Assembly (NCBI GenBank): GCA_934424575.1
Contig: CAKRXU010000003.1
Span: 62,001 to 126,000 of the forward strand
Source of the DNA: an uncultured Blautia sp.
Lineage (GTDB): Bacteria > Bacillota > Clostridia > Lachnospirales > Lachnospiraceae
DNA length: 64,000 bases
Direction: 5' to 3'
Shown: positions 26,277-36,431 of the stretch, piece after piece
Position numbering within the stretch: position 1 is the stretch's first letter
Layout: each line of letters begins with the position of its first letter
Notes under the pieces: generated by a model
Database searches by the model: none
What the model was told of the DNA's origin: nothing
The model's input: the letters and a program-made list of their open reading frames with translations, nothing else
Made by a program: the position numbers and the translations under genes

Positions 26277-28406
26277 GTGACTTTATTTGATAGAGTATTC
26301 GGCGGAAATGATGCTGTATATGGTTTAACAGAGGGCGCTATCGACGGAGCAATCGCTCAGTACGGCGAAGACAAAGCTGTCAGCTTCCCGAACACCGCTT
26401 ACAGCCTTCCATGTTACTATGCTGTAACAGGAACAAAAGTTACAACATTAAAAGAATTAAAAGAAGCTCTTGGTGTTGTTAAAACACTTATGACAAGAGA
26501 AAAAAGATTAAACGATGCATTCATGTCAGGTGTTGCTACAGCACTCTGCGCAGAGTTCATCGAAGTTCTGAAATACATTGATGGTGCAACACCATACGAA
26601 GAGCCATGCTACGGACATCTTGCAGATGCAGTGATCCGTGAACTTGGTGTACCGCTTGTAACAGGCGATATCCCTGGTGTAGCAGTAATCCTCGGAGCTG
26701 CTCCTACAACAGAAGAAGGTGTTGCTCTTGTTAAGAGCTATCAGGCACAGGGTATCCTCGTAACACTGGTTGGCGGAATCATCGACCAGGTTGCAGAGGC
26801 TGGAATGAAGACAGGCGCAAACGTTCGTGTTATCCCGCTTGGCAAAGACGTTACAGCAGTTATCCATGTAGTATCTGTAGCACTTCGTGCAGCTCTGATC
26901 TTCGGTAACGTAAAACCTGGAGATGCAGGCACACTGATGAAATACACAATGGACCGTGTACCGGCATTCGTAAACGCATTCAAACCTCTGGATGACGTGA
27001 TCGTAGCTTGTGGTGCAGGTGCTATCGCACTTGGATTCCCGGTAGTTACAAACGAGACAGAGAATATCTTCCGTGTACCGAAGAGCCTTATCGTTCAGGA
27101 AGATGTAAGCAAATTCAACGCTACATCCCTGGAAGCACGTGACATCAAGATCAAGATCACAAACATCGATATCCCGGTTTCTTTCGCATCCGCATTCGAA
27201 GGTGAGATCATCCGTCGTAAAGACATGCAGGTTGAATTTGATGGTTCCCGTGTAGACTGTGCAGAGCTTGTACATACCTGTGATGCTTCTGAAATTGAAG
27301 ACCACAAGATCACAGTAGTCGGACCGGAAGTAGACGACATGGAACTTGGAAGCAAAAACAGCATCGCATATGTTGTTAAAGTTGCAGGCAAGAACATGCA
27401 GCCAGACTTTGAACCGGTTATCGAGCGTAAATTCCACAACTACATCAACTGTATCGAAGGTGTATACCACACAGGACAGCGTGATATGCAGCGTATCCGT
27501 ATCAGCATTGATGCATTCAACGCAGGATTCAAGATCAAACACATCGGTGAAGTTCTTTACGCTTCTGTTAAGAATGAGTTTGACGCAGTTGTTGACAAAT
27601 GTGAAGTTGTTATCTATACAGATCCGGCAGAATGTACAAGAATCCGTCACGAAGTTGCAATCCCGATCTTTGACAAACGTGATGAGCGTCTTGATACTCT
27701 GACAGATGAGTCTGTAGATGTATATTACAGCTGTATCCTCTGCCAGGCATTCTCTCCAAGCCATGTATGTGTAGTAACACCAGAAAGACTTGGACTTTGC
27801 GGTGCCGTTTCATGGCTGGATGCAAAAGCTACACATCAGCTTGATCCGAACGGACCTTGCCAGGTTATCACCAAAGAGCGTCCGATCGATGAGAACCTTG
27901 GTTCTTACGAAGACGTTGATGAAGCAGTTCAGAAATTCTCACAGGGTGCTCTGGAGCACGTTACACTGTACTCCATCATGCAGGATCCTATGACTTCCTG
28001 TGGATGCTTCGAATGTATCTGTGGTATCGAGCCATTCTCCAATGGTGTAGTTATCGCTAACCGTGAGTATGCAGGCATGACACCTCTTGGAATGACCTTC
28101 CCAGAAATGGCTTCCATGACAGGCGGCGGTGTTCAGACTCCTGGATTCATGGGACATGGAAAACACTTCATCTCCTCTAAGAAATTCATGAAGGCTGAAG
28201 GCGGTATCGAACGTATCGTATGGATGCCAAAAGAACTGAAAGAATTTGTTGCAGAACGTCTGAACAAGACAGCTCAGGAACTCTACGGAATCGAAAACTT
28301 CACAGACATGATCGGTGATGAGACCGTAGCAGAAGATCCAGAAACACTGGTAGCATTCCTGACAGAAAAGGGTCATCCGGCACTTGGAATGGATCCGATG
28401 ATGTAA
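26277..28406 (+). CDS. acsB: Acetyl-CoA synthase (CO-methylating), CODH/ACS beta subunit
   Basis: A 709-residue enzyme that condenses CO, a methyl group from the corrinoid protein and CoA. The A-cluster ligands are all present: Cys486, Cys489, Cys498 and Cys508 for the 4Fe-4S cube and Cys575-Gly-Cys577 for the distal nickel, with exactly the spacing of the Moorella enzyme (506, 509, 518, 528, 595, 597). The start is a GTG at 26277 behind a perfect AGGAGGT. Confidence 0.98.
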   Translation: MTLFDRVFGGNDAVYGLTEGAIDGAIAQYGEDKAVSFPNTAYSLPCYYAVTGTKVTTLKELKEALGVVKTLMTREKRLNDAFMSGVATALCAEFIEVLKYIDGATPYEEPCYGHLADAVIRELGVPLVTGDIPGVAVILGAAPTTEEGVALVKSYQAQGILVTLVGGIIDQVAEAGMKTGANVRVIPLGKDVTAVIHVVSVALRAALIFGNVKPGDAGTLMKYTMDRVPAFVNAFKPLDDVIVACGAGAIALGFPVVTNETENIFRVPKSLIVQEDVSKFNATSLEARDIKIKITNIDIPVSFASAFEGEIIRRKDMQVEFDGSRVDCAELVHTCDASEIEDHKITVVGPEVDDMELGSKNSIAYVVKVAGKNMQPDFEPVIERKFHNYINCIEGVYHTGQRDMQRIRISIDAFNAGFKIKHIGEVLYASVKNEFDAVVDKCEVVIYTDPAECTRIRHEVAIPIFDKRDERLDTLTDESVDVYYSCILCQAFSPSHVCVVTPERLGLCGAVSWLDAKATHQLDPNGPCQVITKERPIDENLGSYEDVDEAVQKFSQGALEHVTLYSIMQDPMTSCGCFECICGIEPFSNGVVIANREYAGMTPLGMTFPEMASMTGGGVQTPGFMGHGKHFISSKKFMKAEGGIERIVWMPKELKEFVAERLNKTAQELYGIENFTDMIGDETVAEDPETLVAFLTEKGHPALGMDPMM

Positions 28407-28450
28407 TCTCCGCAAAGGGAATGAATGCAAGCATTCATTCCCTGGGAGAT
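28406..28450 (+). other. Long intra-cluster hairpin after acsB
   Basis: AGGGAATGAATGC/GCATTCATTCCCT with a 2-nt loop, extended by ATCTCC/GGGAGAT. No T run follows, so it is more likely an mRNA-stabilising 3' end or processing structure than a strong terminator. Confidence 0.65.
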
Positions 28451-28498
28451 TTACCTTGCAATTTTTGATATTTTTTTAACATAAATAGCCAACTTCCC

Positions 28499-28527
28499 TT
28501 GTAACTGGCGATTTTATGTAGTATAAT
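28499..28527 (+). promoter_or_regulatory. Internal promoter before acsD
   Basis: TTGTAA (28499-28504), 17-bp spacer, TATAAT (28522-28527), in a 169-bp gap. It would give the corrinoid protein, methyltransferase and downstream genes their own transcript. Confidence 0.78.
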
Positions 28528-28575
28528 GCTATTTGCTATTTGAGTTATTAATAATTAAGAGGAGGCTTATGAGAA

Positions 28576-29517
28576 ATGCCGTTTAATCAGAAACCACAGA
28601 AATTTAATGCAAAGATTAACGCTGTCACAATCGGAAGCGGAGATAAGACTGTGACAATCGGTGGAGAAAATTCTTTCCCGTTCTACACATTTGATGCACC
28701 AACAGAGAACACAGCCAAAATCGGTGTAGAGATCTCTGACCTTGGACTGGATGAATTTTCAGAAGGTGTAAAGGCTTATTATGAAGGAGCTACAACAATG
28801 GCTGAGATCGCTCAGAAAGCAGCAGCTATTGAAGGAGCTGATTTTGTTGCTCTGATCCTGGATGGTGGAGACCCGAACGGAGCAAACAAATCTATCGAAG
28901 AACTTATCGAGGTTGTTAAAGAAGTGGCTGGCGCTATCGACTGTCCACTCGTTGTAGAAGGATGTAAGAACGTAGAGAAGGATGCGGAACTTCTCCCGAA
29001 AGTTGCAGAAGTTCTTCAGGGAAGAAATGCACTTCTTCTTTCCGAAAAAGAAGAAAACTACAAAGCAATCGGTGCAGCAGCAGGTCTTGCTTACAATCAG
29101 ATCGTTGGTGCTGAATCAGCCGTTGATATCAACCTTGCAAAACAGTTAAATGTTGTTACTACACAGCTTGGTGTTGATGCGAAGAAGATCGTTATGAACA
29201 TCGGCAGTGCAGCAGCTGGTTACGGATATGAGTACGTAGTTTCTACTATGGACCGTATCAAAGGTGCAGCATTAGGTCAGAGCGACAATATGCTGCAGAT
29301 GCCTATTATTACTCCAGTATCCGCAGAGACATGGGCAGTAAAAGAAGCTACAGCTTCTGAAGCAGATATGCCTGAATGGGGATCAGCAGACGAGCGTGGA
29401 ATCGATATGGAAGTTATGACTGCAGCAGCAGACCTTGCTGCTGGTTCTGATGCCGTAATCTTAAGACATCCGGAATCTGTTAAGACAATTTCCAAACTGA
29501 TCAAAGCACTTGCTTAA
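28576..29517 (+). CDS. acsD: Corrinoid iron-sulfur protein small subunit (delta)
   Basis: A 313-residue TIM-barrel subunit that, with AcsC, cradles the cobalamin carrying the methyl group to acetyl-CoA synthase. Family features include the N-terminal beta region (VTIGGENSFPFYTFD) and LILDGGDPNG. It is 25 bp upstream of acsC and has an AGGAGG-type site. Confidence 0.95.
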   Translation: MPFNQKPQKFNAKINAVTIGSGDKTVTIGGENSFPFYTFDAPTENTAKIGVEISDLGLDEFSEGVKAYYEGATTMAEIAQKAAAIEGADFVALILDGGDPNGANKSIEELIEVVKEVAGAIDCPLVVEGCKNVEKDAELLPKVAEVLQGRNALLLSEKEENYKAIGAAAGLAYNQIVGAESAVDINLAKQLNVVTTQLGVDAKKIVMNIGSAAAGYGYEYVVSTMDRIKGAALGQSDNMLQMPIITPVSAETWAVKEATASEADMPEWGSADERGIDMEVMTAAADLAAGSDAVILRHPESVKTISKLIKALA

Positions 29518-29542
29518 GGAATAATAGGAGGAATAAATAGCT

Positions 29543-30889
29543 ATGGCACTGAATGGTATTCAGATTTTTAAATTAACACCAAAGAAAAACTGTAAGGAAT
29601 GTGGATGTCCGACATGTATGGCTTTCTCCATGAAAGTTGCACAGGGCGCTATGCAGATCGAACAGTGTCCACATATGTCTGACGAAGCACTGGCTTCTCT
29701 GTCTGAGGCAACTGCTCCGCCGATGAAGACAATCAAGATCGGAACAGGCGATGCAGAGTTCACTCTCGGAGGAGAGACTGTTCTGTTCAGACATGAAAAA
29801 ACATTCGTAAGCAAACCAAGATACGCTGTATCTCTTTGCACATGCATGGATGATGCAGAAGTTGATGCGAAGCTTGCAGCAATCCCACATGTAGACTATG
29901 ACCGTATCGGTGAGAGAATGCATGTAGAACTTGTATACGTAAACTGCAGCGCAGATGCAGATGCTGCTAAATACACAGCACTTGTAGAAAAAGCAAAAGG
30001 ACTTGGAAGAACTCTCGTTCTTGGATGTACAGATCCTGAGATCGCTAAAGCTGCTCTTGAAGTATGCAAGGATGGCAAACCGGTTCTTAACGGAGCTAAC
30101 GCTGACAACTATGAAGCAATGAACGCAGTTGCTACAGAAGCTGGCGTAGTTCTCGGAGTATCCGGAAAAGACTTAAACGAGCTCTATGATACCGTAGCAG
30201 CTCTTGAAAAACTTGGCAACAAGAACCTTGTTCTTGACACAACAGGCGCTGACATCAAAGAAACCTTTGCAAACACTGTACAGGTTCGTCGTGCAGCTCT
30301 GAAAGACCAGGATAGAACATTCGGATATCCGTCTATCGTAAACCTGGTTAAACTTGCTAAGGGTGACTATCATTTACAGGCAGCACTTGCTTCCGTATTT
30401 ACAATGAAATATGGTTCCATCATCGTTATGGAGCAGATGACATATGCAGAGGCACTTCCGCTGTTCGGTCTTCGTCAGAACGTTTACACAGACCCGCAGA
30501 AGCCGATGAAAGTAGAGCCGGGTATCTACCCACTCAACGGTGCAGACGAGAACTCCCTCGTTGTTACAACCGTAGACTTCGCTCTTACATACTTCGTAGT
30601 TTCCGGAGAGCTGGAGCGTTCCGGTGTTCCGCTTAACCTGGTTATCAACGATGCAGGCGGACTTTCCGTACTGACATCCTGGGCTGCAGGTAAATTCTCC
30701 AGCACCAGCATTTCTGAGTACATCAAAGAAGAAGTTGAGCCGAAGGTTAAATGCCGTAAGCTCGTTATCCCTGGTAAAGTAGCAGTCCTCAAGGGCGACC
30801 TTGAAGCTAAACTTCCGGGATGGGAGATCATCGTAGGACCTAGAGAAGCAGTACAGCTTGTGAAATTCTTAAAGGATATGCAGGCATAA
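29543..30889 (+). CDS. acsC: Corrinoid iron-sulfur protein large subunit (gamma)
   Basis: A 448-residue subunit with an N-terminal 4Fe-4S domain (Cys17, Cys20, Cys25, Cys42; the low-potential cluster used for reductive activation), a central TIM barrel and a C-terminal corrinoid-binding domain. It accepts the methyl group from methyl-THF through AcsE and passes it to AcsB. Confidence 0.96.
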   Translation: MALNGIQIFKLTPKKNCKECGCPTCMAFSMKVAQGAMQIEQCPHMSDEALASLSEATAPPMKTIKIGTGDAEFTLGGETVLFRHEKTFVSKPRYAVSLCTCMDDAEVDAKLAAIPHVDYDRIGERMHVELVYVNCSADADAAKYTALVEKAKGLGRTLVLGCTDPEIAKAALEVCKDGKPVLNGANADNYEAMNAVATEAGVVLGVSGKDLNELYDTVAALEKLGNKNLVLDTTGADIKETFANTVQVRRAALKDQDRTFGYPSIVNLVKLAKGDYHLQAALASVFTMKYGSIIVMEQMTYAEALPLFGLRQNVYTDPQKPMKVEPGIYPLNGADENSLVVTTVDFALTYFVVSGELERSGVPLNLVINDAGGLSVLTSWAAGKFSSTSISEYIKEEVEPKVKCRKLVIPGKVAVLKGDLEAKLPGWEIIVGPREAVQLVKFLKDMQA

Positions 30890-30913
30890 TTGCCGCATAA
30901 AAATAAAATAATG

Positions 30914-30936
30914 TTCAGGGAGTGAACCTCCCTGAA
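30914..30936 (+). other. Hairpin between acsC and acsE
   Basis: TTCAGGGAG/CTCCCTGAA with a 5-nt loop and no T tract; possibly an RNA processing or stability element. Confidence 0.5.
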
Positions 30937-30964
30937 ACATAAAAATGAAAAGGAGATTCAGGGT

Positions 30965-31753
30965 ATGGCAAAATTTGTTACAATTGGAGAGAGACTTTCC
31001 ACAACAGCACCAGCAGTAAATAAAGCATTCACAGAGAGAGATCCTGAGCCGATCCTCAAGAGAGCAAAACAGCAGCTTGACGCAGGTGCTACATATCTTG
31101 ATGTAAACATCGGACCAGCTGAGAACGATGGACCGGAACTGATGAAATGGGCTGTAGAACTTCTGCAGGGCAACTTCGACAATGTTCCGCTGGCACTGGA
31201 TACTTCCAACGTTGCAGCTATCGAAGCTGGTATCTCCGTATACAACCGTTCCAAAGGAAAACCGATCGTAAACTCCGCTGACGCAGCTGGAAGAATCGGA
31301 TACGTTGATGTTGCAGCAGCTAACGATGCAATCGTTATCGCACTTTGCAACGGCGAAGGAATCGCAAAAGACAATGACGAACGTATGATGTACATGCAGA
31401 CTCTGATGGAGAGAGGTATGGAGCATGGTATGGACGTTGAGAACGACATGTGGTTTGACCCGTTATTCCTGGTTATCAAAGGAATGCAGGACAAACAGAT
31501 GGAAGTTCTTGAATTCATCAAAATGATCTCTGATATGGGAATGAAGAGCACCGGTGGTCTTTCCAATAACTCCAACGGTATGCCGAAACACATCCGTCCG
31601 ATCATGGACTCCGCTATGGTAGCTATGGCTATGATGCAGGGACTTACATCCGCAATCGTTAACCCTAACGACCTGCGTCTGATGGAAACAATCAAATCCT
31701 GTGATATCATTAAGAACAACTACCTGTACGCAGATTCCTATCTGGAAATCTAA
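30965..31753 (+). CDS. acsE: Methyltetrahydrofolate:corrinoid iron-sulfur protein methyltransferase
   Basis: A 262-residue TIM-barrel pterin-binding methyltransferase that moves the methyl group from methyl-THF to Co(I) of AcsCD. Conserved patches: DAGATYLDVNIGPAEND (about 37-53), DTSNVAAIEAG (about 79-89) and GGLSNNSNGMP near residue 200. Full family length. Followed by a terminator. Confidence 0.96.
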   Translation: MAKFVTIGERLSTTAPAVNKAFTERDPEPILKRAKQQLDAGATYLDVNIGPAENDGPELMKWAVELLQGNFDNVPLALDTSNVAAIEAGISVYNRSKGKPIVNSADAAGRIGYVDVAAANDAIVIALCNGEGIAKDNDERMMYMQTLMERGMEHGMDVENDMWFDPLFLVIKGMQDKQMEVLEFIKMISDMGMKSTGGLSNNSNGMPKHIRPIMDSAMVAMAMMQGLTSAIVNPNDLRLMETIKSCDIIKNNYLYADSYLEI

Positions 31754-31781
31754 TCAGTCTGACTTTTTTACGGCTGTAGAC

Positions 31782-31820
31782 AAAAAAAGGCTGGAGGCTT
31801 CGCGGCCTCTGGCTTTTTTT
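31782..31820 (+). terminator. Terminator after acsE
   Basis: GGCTGGAGGC, a TTCG loop and GCGGCCTCTGGC followed by seven T, with an A run on the 5' side. It separates acsE from the activator gene. Confidence 0.8.
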
Positions 31821-31897
31821 ATCAATTCAGCCAGGTCTGACTCCCAGCGCCACAGGTGAAAAACAAAAATTCACAAGGCGAGAAAGGTGGTTACCGC

Positions 31898-33826
31898 ATG
31901 TTTAAGGTGACATTTGCATTTGAAGATGGCAGTAAGGTAGAAGCATTTGCCAATGCGGGGGATAATTTACTCGAAGTTGCACGTGGCGCAAACGTGGCAA
32001 TCGACGCTCCATGTTCCGGAAATGGAGCCTGCGGAAAATGTCGGGTACAGTTAAAAGGCGGAGAAGTGGACTCCAAGAAGACACTTCATATTTCTGATGA
32101 GGAATTTGAAAAAGGCTGGCGTCTTGCCTGCATGAGCAAGATCAGTGCCGACGTGGAGGTACTGGTGCCGGATATCGCATCTGCATACAAGAGCAGAATG
32201 AAAGTGGCAGATTTAAGTTCCAAAGAAGAAATTGCAATTTTTGAAAAAGCAAAATCTCAGATCGAAGAAACCGGAATCCAGTTCAGAAACAGCCTGGAAG
32301 TTGTGGAACTTCAGATGGCAGAACCATCTCTGGATGATACTATGCCGGATGTTGAGAGACTGACAAGGGCACTTCGGAAATTTATGAACCTTAACCGGAT
32401 CAGAGTTCCGTATGCTGTTCTCCGTAAGCTTCCGGATGTACTTCGTGCGAGCAAGTTTTCTGTCAAATGTGTTGTTCGCGTGACACCGAATGACATGTTT
32501 GTATATGACATCTTTGACAGCAAAGAAGATGTTATCATGGGCGGTCTGGCAGTGGATATCGGTACAACGACTGTTTCTGCTGTGATCATCAATATGGCGA
32601 CAGGTGAGATCCTTGCCAAGAGTTCTTCCGGAAACGGACAGATCCGTTATGGCGCGGATGTCATCAACCGTATCATTGAGACGACCAAACCAGGTGGGAT
32701 CAAGAAATTACAGGATGCCGTGATCAAAGAGACGATCAATCCGATGATCCACGAGATGTGCAGAAGCATCCATCTTCCGGAAAATCAGATCTATCGTATG
32801 TGCGTGGCTTCCAATACGACGATGAACCATCTGTTTGCAGGGATCAATGCAGACTATCTTCGTACAGAGCCATACATCCCGGCATTCTTTAAGACAAACT
32901 CCATGTTTGCATCTGATGTAGGCATCGAGATCAACAAAGACGCACACATCATCATGGCTCCGAATATCGGAAGCTATGTAGGTGGAGATATCACAGCAGG
33001 TACTCTGGTAAGTATGATCTGGAACAGACCGGAATTTTCTCTGTTCATCGACCTTGGTACCAACGGAGAGCTTGTATTTGGTAACTCTGACTTCATGATG
33101 AGCTGTGCATGCTCTGCAGGTCCAGCCTTTGAGGGTGGAGATATCAGCTGTGGTATGCGTGCGACAGATGGTGCGATCGAGGCATGTACCATTGACAAGG
33201 AAACTATGGAACCTACATACAAGATCGTTGGTGAACCGGGAACCAAACCGGTCGGTCTTTGCGGTTCCGGTATCATAGATGTGATCAGTGAGCTTTATAT
33301 GACAGGAATCATCAATCCGAAGGGCAAATTTGTCCGCGAAGGCAAGAGGATCCGTCATGACCATTATGGAATGGGAAGCTATGTGATCGCGTTTGAGGAA
33401 GAAGCTGGTTCTTCCAAGGATGTTGAGATCACAGAAGTCGACATTGACAACTTTATCCGTGCGAAGGGAGCAATCTTCTCAGCGATCAGAACGATGCTTT
33501 CCTCTCTGGATTTCGATGTGTCAATGATCGATGATGTTTATGTTGCAGGCGGTATCGGAAGTGGTATCAATATGCAGAATGCAGTCAATATCGGAATGTT
33601 CCCGGATGTTCCGCTGGAGAAATTCCACTACATCGGAAACTCTTCCCTGACTGGTGCATACCTGATGCTTTATTCCACAGAAGCCGAAAAGAAAACATAT
33701 GATCTTGCAGCCAATATGACTTATATGGAACTTTCAACAGTTCCGACTTACATGGATGAATTCGTGGGAGCATGCTTTATCCCACATACCGATGCATCCA
33801 TGTTCCCAAACGTTCATCAGAGATAG
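31898..33826 (+). CDS. acsV: Reductive activator of corrinoid protein (AcsV/RACo-like, DUF4445)
   Basis: A 642-residue protein. The N-terminus is a plant-type 2Fe-2S ferredoxin domain (Cys39, Cys45, Cys48, Cys78); an intermediate linker domain and an ASKHA ATPase domain follow (LAVDIGTTTVSAV near residue 226 and FIDLGTNGEL near 384). RACo proteins use ATP to drive reduction of inactive Co(II) corrinoid back to Co(I). A GTG at 31856 is in frame, but AAAGGTGG before the ATG at 31898 and the domain boundary fix the start. Confidence 0.93.
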   Translation: MFKVTFAFEDGSKVEAFANAGDNLLEVARGANVAIDAPCSGNGACGKCRVQLKGGEVDSKKTLHISDEEFEKGWRLACMSKISADVEVLVPDIASAYKSRMKVADLSSKEEIAIFEKAKSQIEETGIQFRNSLEVVELQMAEPSLDDTMPDVERLTRALRKFMNLNRIRVPYAVLRKLPDVLRASKFSVKCVVRVTPNDMFVYDIFDSKEDVIMGGLAVDIGTTTVSAVIINMATGEILAKSSSGNGQIRYGADVINRIIETTKPGGIKKLQDAVIKETINPMIHEMCRSIHLPENQIYRMCVASNTTMNHLFAGINADYLRTEPYIPAFFKTNSMFASDVGIEINKDAHIIMAPNIGSYVGGDITAGTLVSMIWNRPEFSLFIDLGTNGELVFGNSDFMMSCACSAGPAFEGGDISCGMRATDGAIEACTIDKETMEPTYKIVGEPGTKPVGLCGSGIIDVISELYMTGIINPKGKFVREGKRIRHDHYGMGSYVIAFEEEAGSSKDVEITEVDIDNFIRAKGAIFSAIRTMLSSLDFDVSMIDDVYVAGGIGSGINMQNAVNIGMFPDVPLEKFHYIGNSSLTGAYLMLYSTEAEKKTYDLAANMTYMELSTVPTYMDEFVGACFIPHTDASMFPNVHQR

Positions 33827-33895
33827 AATCGTGAAGCTGTGTAGCAGCGAAGCGATCCGTGGAGATGATAATACTTAAAATTTAAGAGGTGAATT

Positions 33896-34597
33896 ATGAG
33901 TTCTGATGTAAAAACAACATTTGATCCGGCAGAGATGGAATCTGTGGGAGAGAAACTGGGATATGGAAAAGACAGCAAAGAGCGTCTCCCGTGGGAACAT
34001 TATCTGAGCCAGTACCAGGAGGCTGATCCGAAGGAAATCGCCGGGAGACTTGGCATTTCCTACAATGAGGAAGAAAAAACTTTTATTCTGAAATTCCTCG
34101 GAACGACGTATCAGATTTCCTGGCCGGATTTTCAGGTCAGCCACGAGGCAGACGATATGGGATTTTACCCGCTGGAAACCATGGTTTATGCCAGAACTCT
34201 GACGATTCGCTTTCTGCTGAATGGTGCCGCATCTACCGGTACCGGCAAATTCAAAACTTATCGCGAGATGCCGTGGGGAGAAGTCTATCTGAGACAGTTT
34301 GATGGAAGATGCATCAAACGACTGGCTTTTTCCTACGGAAACCGCATAAAAGATTTTCAGGCGATCATGGAACACATCCATTGTGTTCCGGTAGAGCACG
34401 GTGACATTGCTTATCAGCTTGAAATCTTTCCGGGATACCTGGTGCAGATGATCTTGTGGGAGGGAGACGATGAATTTCCACCGTCCTCACAGATCCTCTT
34501 CTCCGACAATTTCCCGGTATCCTTCCAGGCAGAAGACATGGCTGTCATGGGAGATGTGATCATCGGATCACTGAAAGCTTTTGCAAAAGCGATCTGA
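33896..34597 (+). CDS. DUF3786 domain protein of the acetyl-CoA cluster
   Basis: A 233-residue soluble protein of the DUF3786 family, rich in aromatic residues and without Cys motifs beyond isolated ones. Such genes occur near corrinoid or CODH/ACS genes in anaerobes, but no activity is established. Its position between the corrinoid activator and fhs suggests an accessory role in corrinoid or methyl transfer; this is inference. Confidence 0.7.
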   Translation: MSSDVKTTFDPAEMESVGEKLGYGKDSKERLPWEHYLSQYQEADPKEIAGRLGISYNEEEKTFILKFLGTTYQISWPDFQVSHEADDMGFYPLETMVYARTLTIRFLLNGAASTGTGKFKTYREMPWGEVYLRQFDGRCIKRLAFSYGNRIKDFQAIMEHIHCVPVEHGDIAYQLEIFPGYLVQMILWEGDDEFPPSSQILFSDNFPVSFQAEDMAVMGDVIIGSLKAFAKAI

Positions 34598-34684
34598 GAT
34601 TTTACCATGTCAAACCTCTGATACAAAAAGAGGAAAACCCTCTAGTTATAAATAAAACTAAAATAAAACGCGGGAGGTAACATT

Positions 34685-36370
34685 ATGGGATTCAAAAGTG
34701 ACATCGAAATCGCACAGGAGTGCACAATGGAGCCGATCACCAAGATCGCAGAAAAAGCAGGCATCGACGACAAATATCTGGAGCAGTACGGTAAGTACAA
34801 AGCAAAGATCGATTACAATCTCCTGAAAGAAAGCGACAAAAAGGACGGCAAGCTGATCCTCGTAACCGCTATCAACCCGACACCGGCAGGTGAAGGAAAA
34901 ACAACTACAACCGTAGGTCTTGCAGACGGTATGCAGAGACTTGGCAAGAGTGTTATGGTAGCTCTCCGTGAGCCATCCCTCGGACCGGTATTCGGTGTTA
35001 AGGGCGGCGCAGCAGGCGGCGGCTATGCACAGGTAGTTCCGATGGAGGACATCAACCTTCACTTTACAGGTGACTTCCATGCGATCGGAGCAGCAAACAA
35101 CCTGCTCGCAGCAATGATCGACAATCACATCTTCCAGGGTAATGCACTGAACATCGACCCGAGAAAGATCACCTGGAGAAGATGCGTGGACATGAATGAC
35201 CGTCAGCTCCGTAACGTAGTAGACGGCCTTGGCGGAAAGACAAACGGAATGCCGCGTGAAGACGGATATGACATCACCGTTGCATCTGAGATCATGGCAG
35301 TCCTCTGTCTCGCAAGCGACATCTCAGATCTGAAAGAAAGACTTTCCAAGATCATCATCGGCTATACTTATGGTAAAGTTGCAGAACAGAAACCGGTAAC
35401 AGCAGGTGACCTCCATGCAGAAGGTGCTATGACAGCCCTCCTGAAAGATGCCCTGAAACCGAACCTCGTTCAGACACTGGAGCACGTTCCGGCGATCGTA
35501 CACGGCGGACCATTCGCAAATATCGCTCATGGATGTAACTCCGTAACAGCAACCAAGATGGCAATGAAACTTGCTGATTATGCGATCACAGAGGCAGGAT
35601 TCGGTGCAGACCTCGGTGCTGAGAAATTCCTTGATATCAAATGCCGTATGGCAGACCTGCATCCAAGTGCAGTTGTTATCGTAGCAACCGTACGTGCCCT
35701 GAAATACAACGGCGGCGTAGCCAAAGCTGACCTCAACAACGAAAACCTGGAAGCTCTTGAAAAAGGTATCCCGAACCTTCTGAAACATGTAAGCAACATC
35801 AAGAACGTATACAAACTTCCTTGCGTAGTTGCCATCAACGCATTCCCGACCGACACCAAGGCAGAGCTTGACTTCGTAGAAGCTAAGTGCAAAGAACTCG
35901 GCGTAAACGTAGCTCTTTCTGAAGTATGGGCAAAAGGCGGCGAAGGCGGAATCAAACTTGCAGAAGAAGTTCTTCGCCTCGTAGAAGAACCAAACGACTT
36001 TACTTATGCATACGAACTGGAAGGCTCCATCGAGGACAAACTGAACCAGATCGTACAGAAAGTATACGGCGGCAAGAAAGTAGTTCTCACAGCAAATGCA
36101 CAGAAACAGGCAAAACAGCTTGAAGCACTCGGCTTCGGCAACTGCCCGATCTGTGTGGCTAAGACACAGTACAGCCTGACCGATGACCAGACTAAACTTG
36201 GTGCTCCGACAGACTTCGAAGTTACTGTACGTAACCTCAAGATCTCCGCAGGAGCAGGCTTCATCGTAGCCCTGACCGGCGAGATCATGACGATGCCAGG
36301 TCTTCCGAAAGTACCTGCTGCAGAACGTATTGATGTGGATGAGACTGGTAAGATTACTGGACTTTTCTAA
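34685..36370 (+). CDS. fhs: Formate--tetrahydrofolate ligase
   Basis: A 561-residue enzyme joining formate to THF with ATP hydrolysis, the ATP-consuming step of acetogenesis. The nucleotide-binding motif TPAGEGKTTT is at residues 66-75; GAAGGGYAQV and the C-terminal TGEIMTMPGLP are conserved. GGGAGGT precedes the ATG. The next gene of the pathway lies beyond the 0.5-kb structured element. Confidence 0.98.
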   Translation: MGFKSDIEIAQECTMEPITKIAEKAGIDDKYLEQYGKYKAKIDYNLLKESDKKDGKLILVTAINPTPAGEGKTTTTVGLADGMQRLGKSVMVALREPSLGPVFGVKGGAAGGGYAQVVPMEDINLHFTGDFHAIGAANNLLAAMIDNHIFQGNALNIDPRKITWRRCVDMNDRQLRNVVDGLGGKTNGMPREDGYDITVASEIMAVLCLASDISDLKERLSKIIIGYTYGKVAEQKPVTAGDLHAEGAMTALLKDALKPNLVQTLEHVPAIVHGGPFANIAHGCNSVTATKMAMKLADYAITEAGFGADLGAEKFLDIKCRMADLHPSAVVIVATVRALKYNGGVAKADLNNENLEALEKGIPNLLKHVSNIKNVYKLPCVVAINAFPTDTKAELDFVEAKCKELGVNVALSEVWAKGGEGGIKLAEEVLRLVEEPNDFTYAYELEGSIEDKLNQIVQKVYGGKKVVLTANAQKQAKQLEALGFGNCPICVAKTQYSLTDDQTKLGAPTDFEVTVRNLKISAGAGFIVALTGEIMTMPGLPKVPAAERIDVDETGKITGLF

Positions 36371-36431
36371 TAAAAGCGGATTGTAAAAGGTTTGGTTTTG
36401 CTTTATAAAGCAAGGTAAATGATATTTTGTA

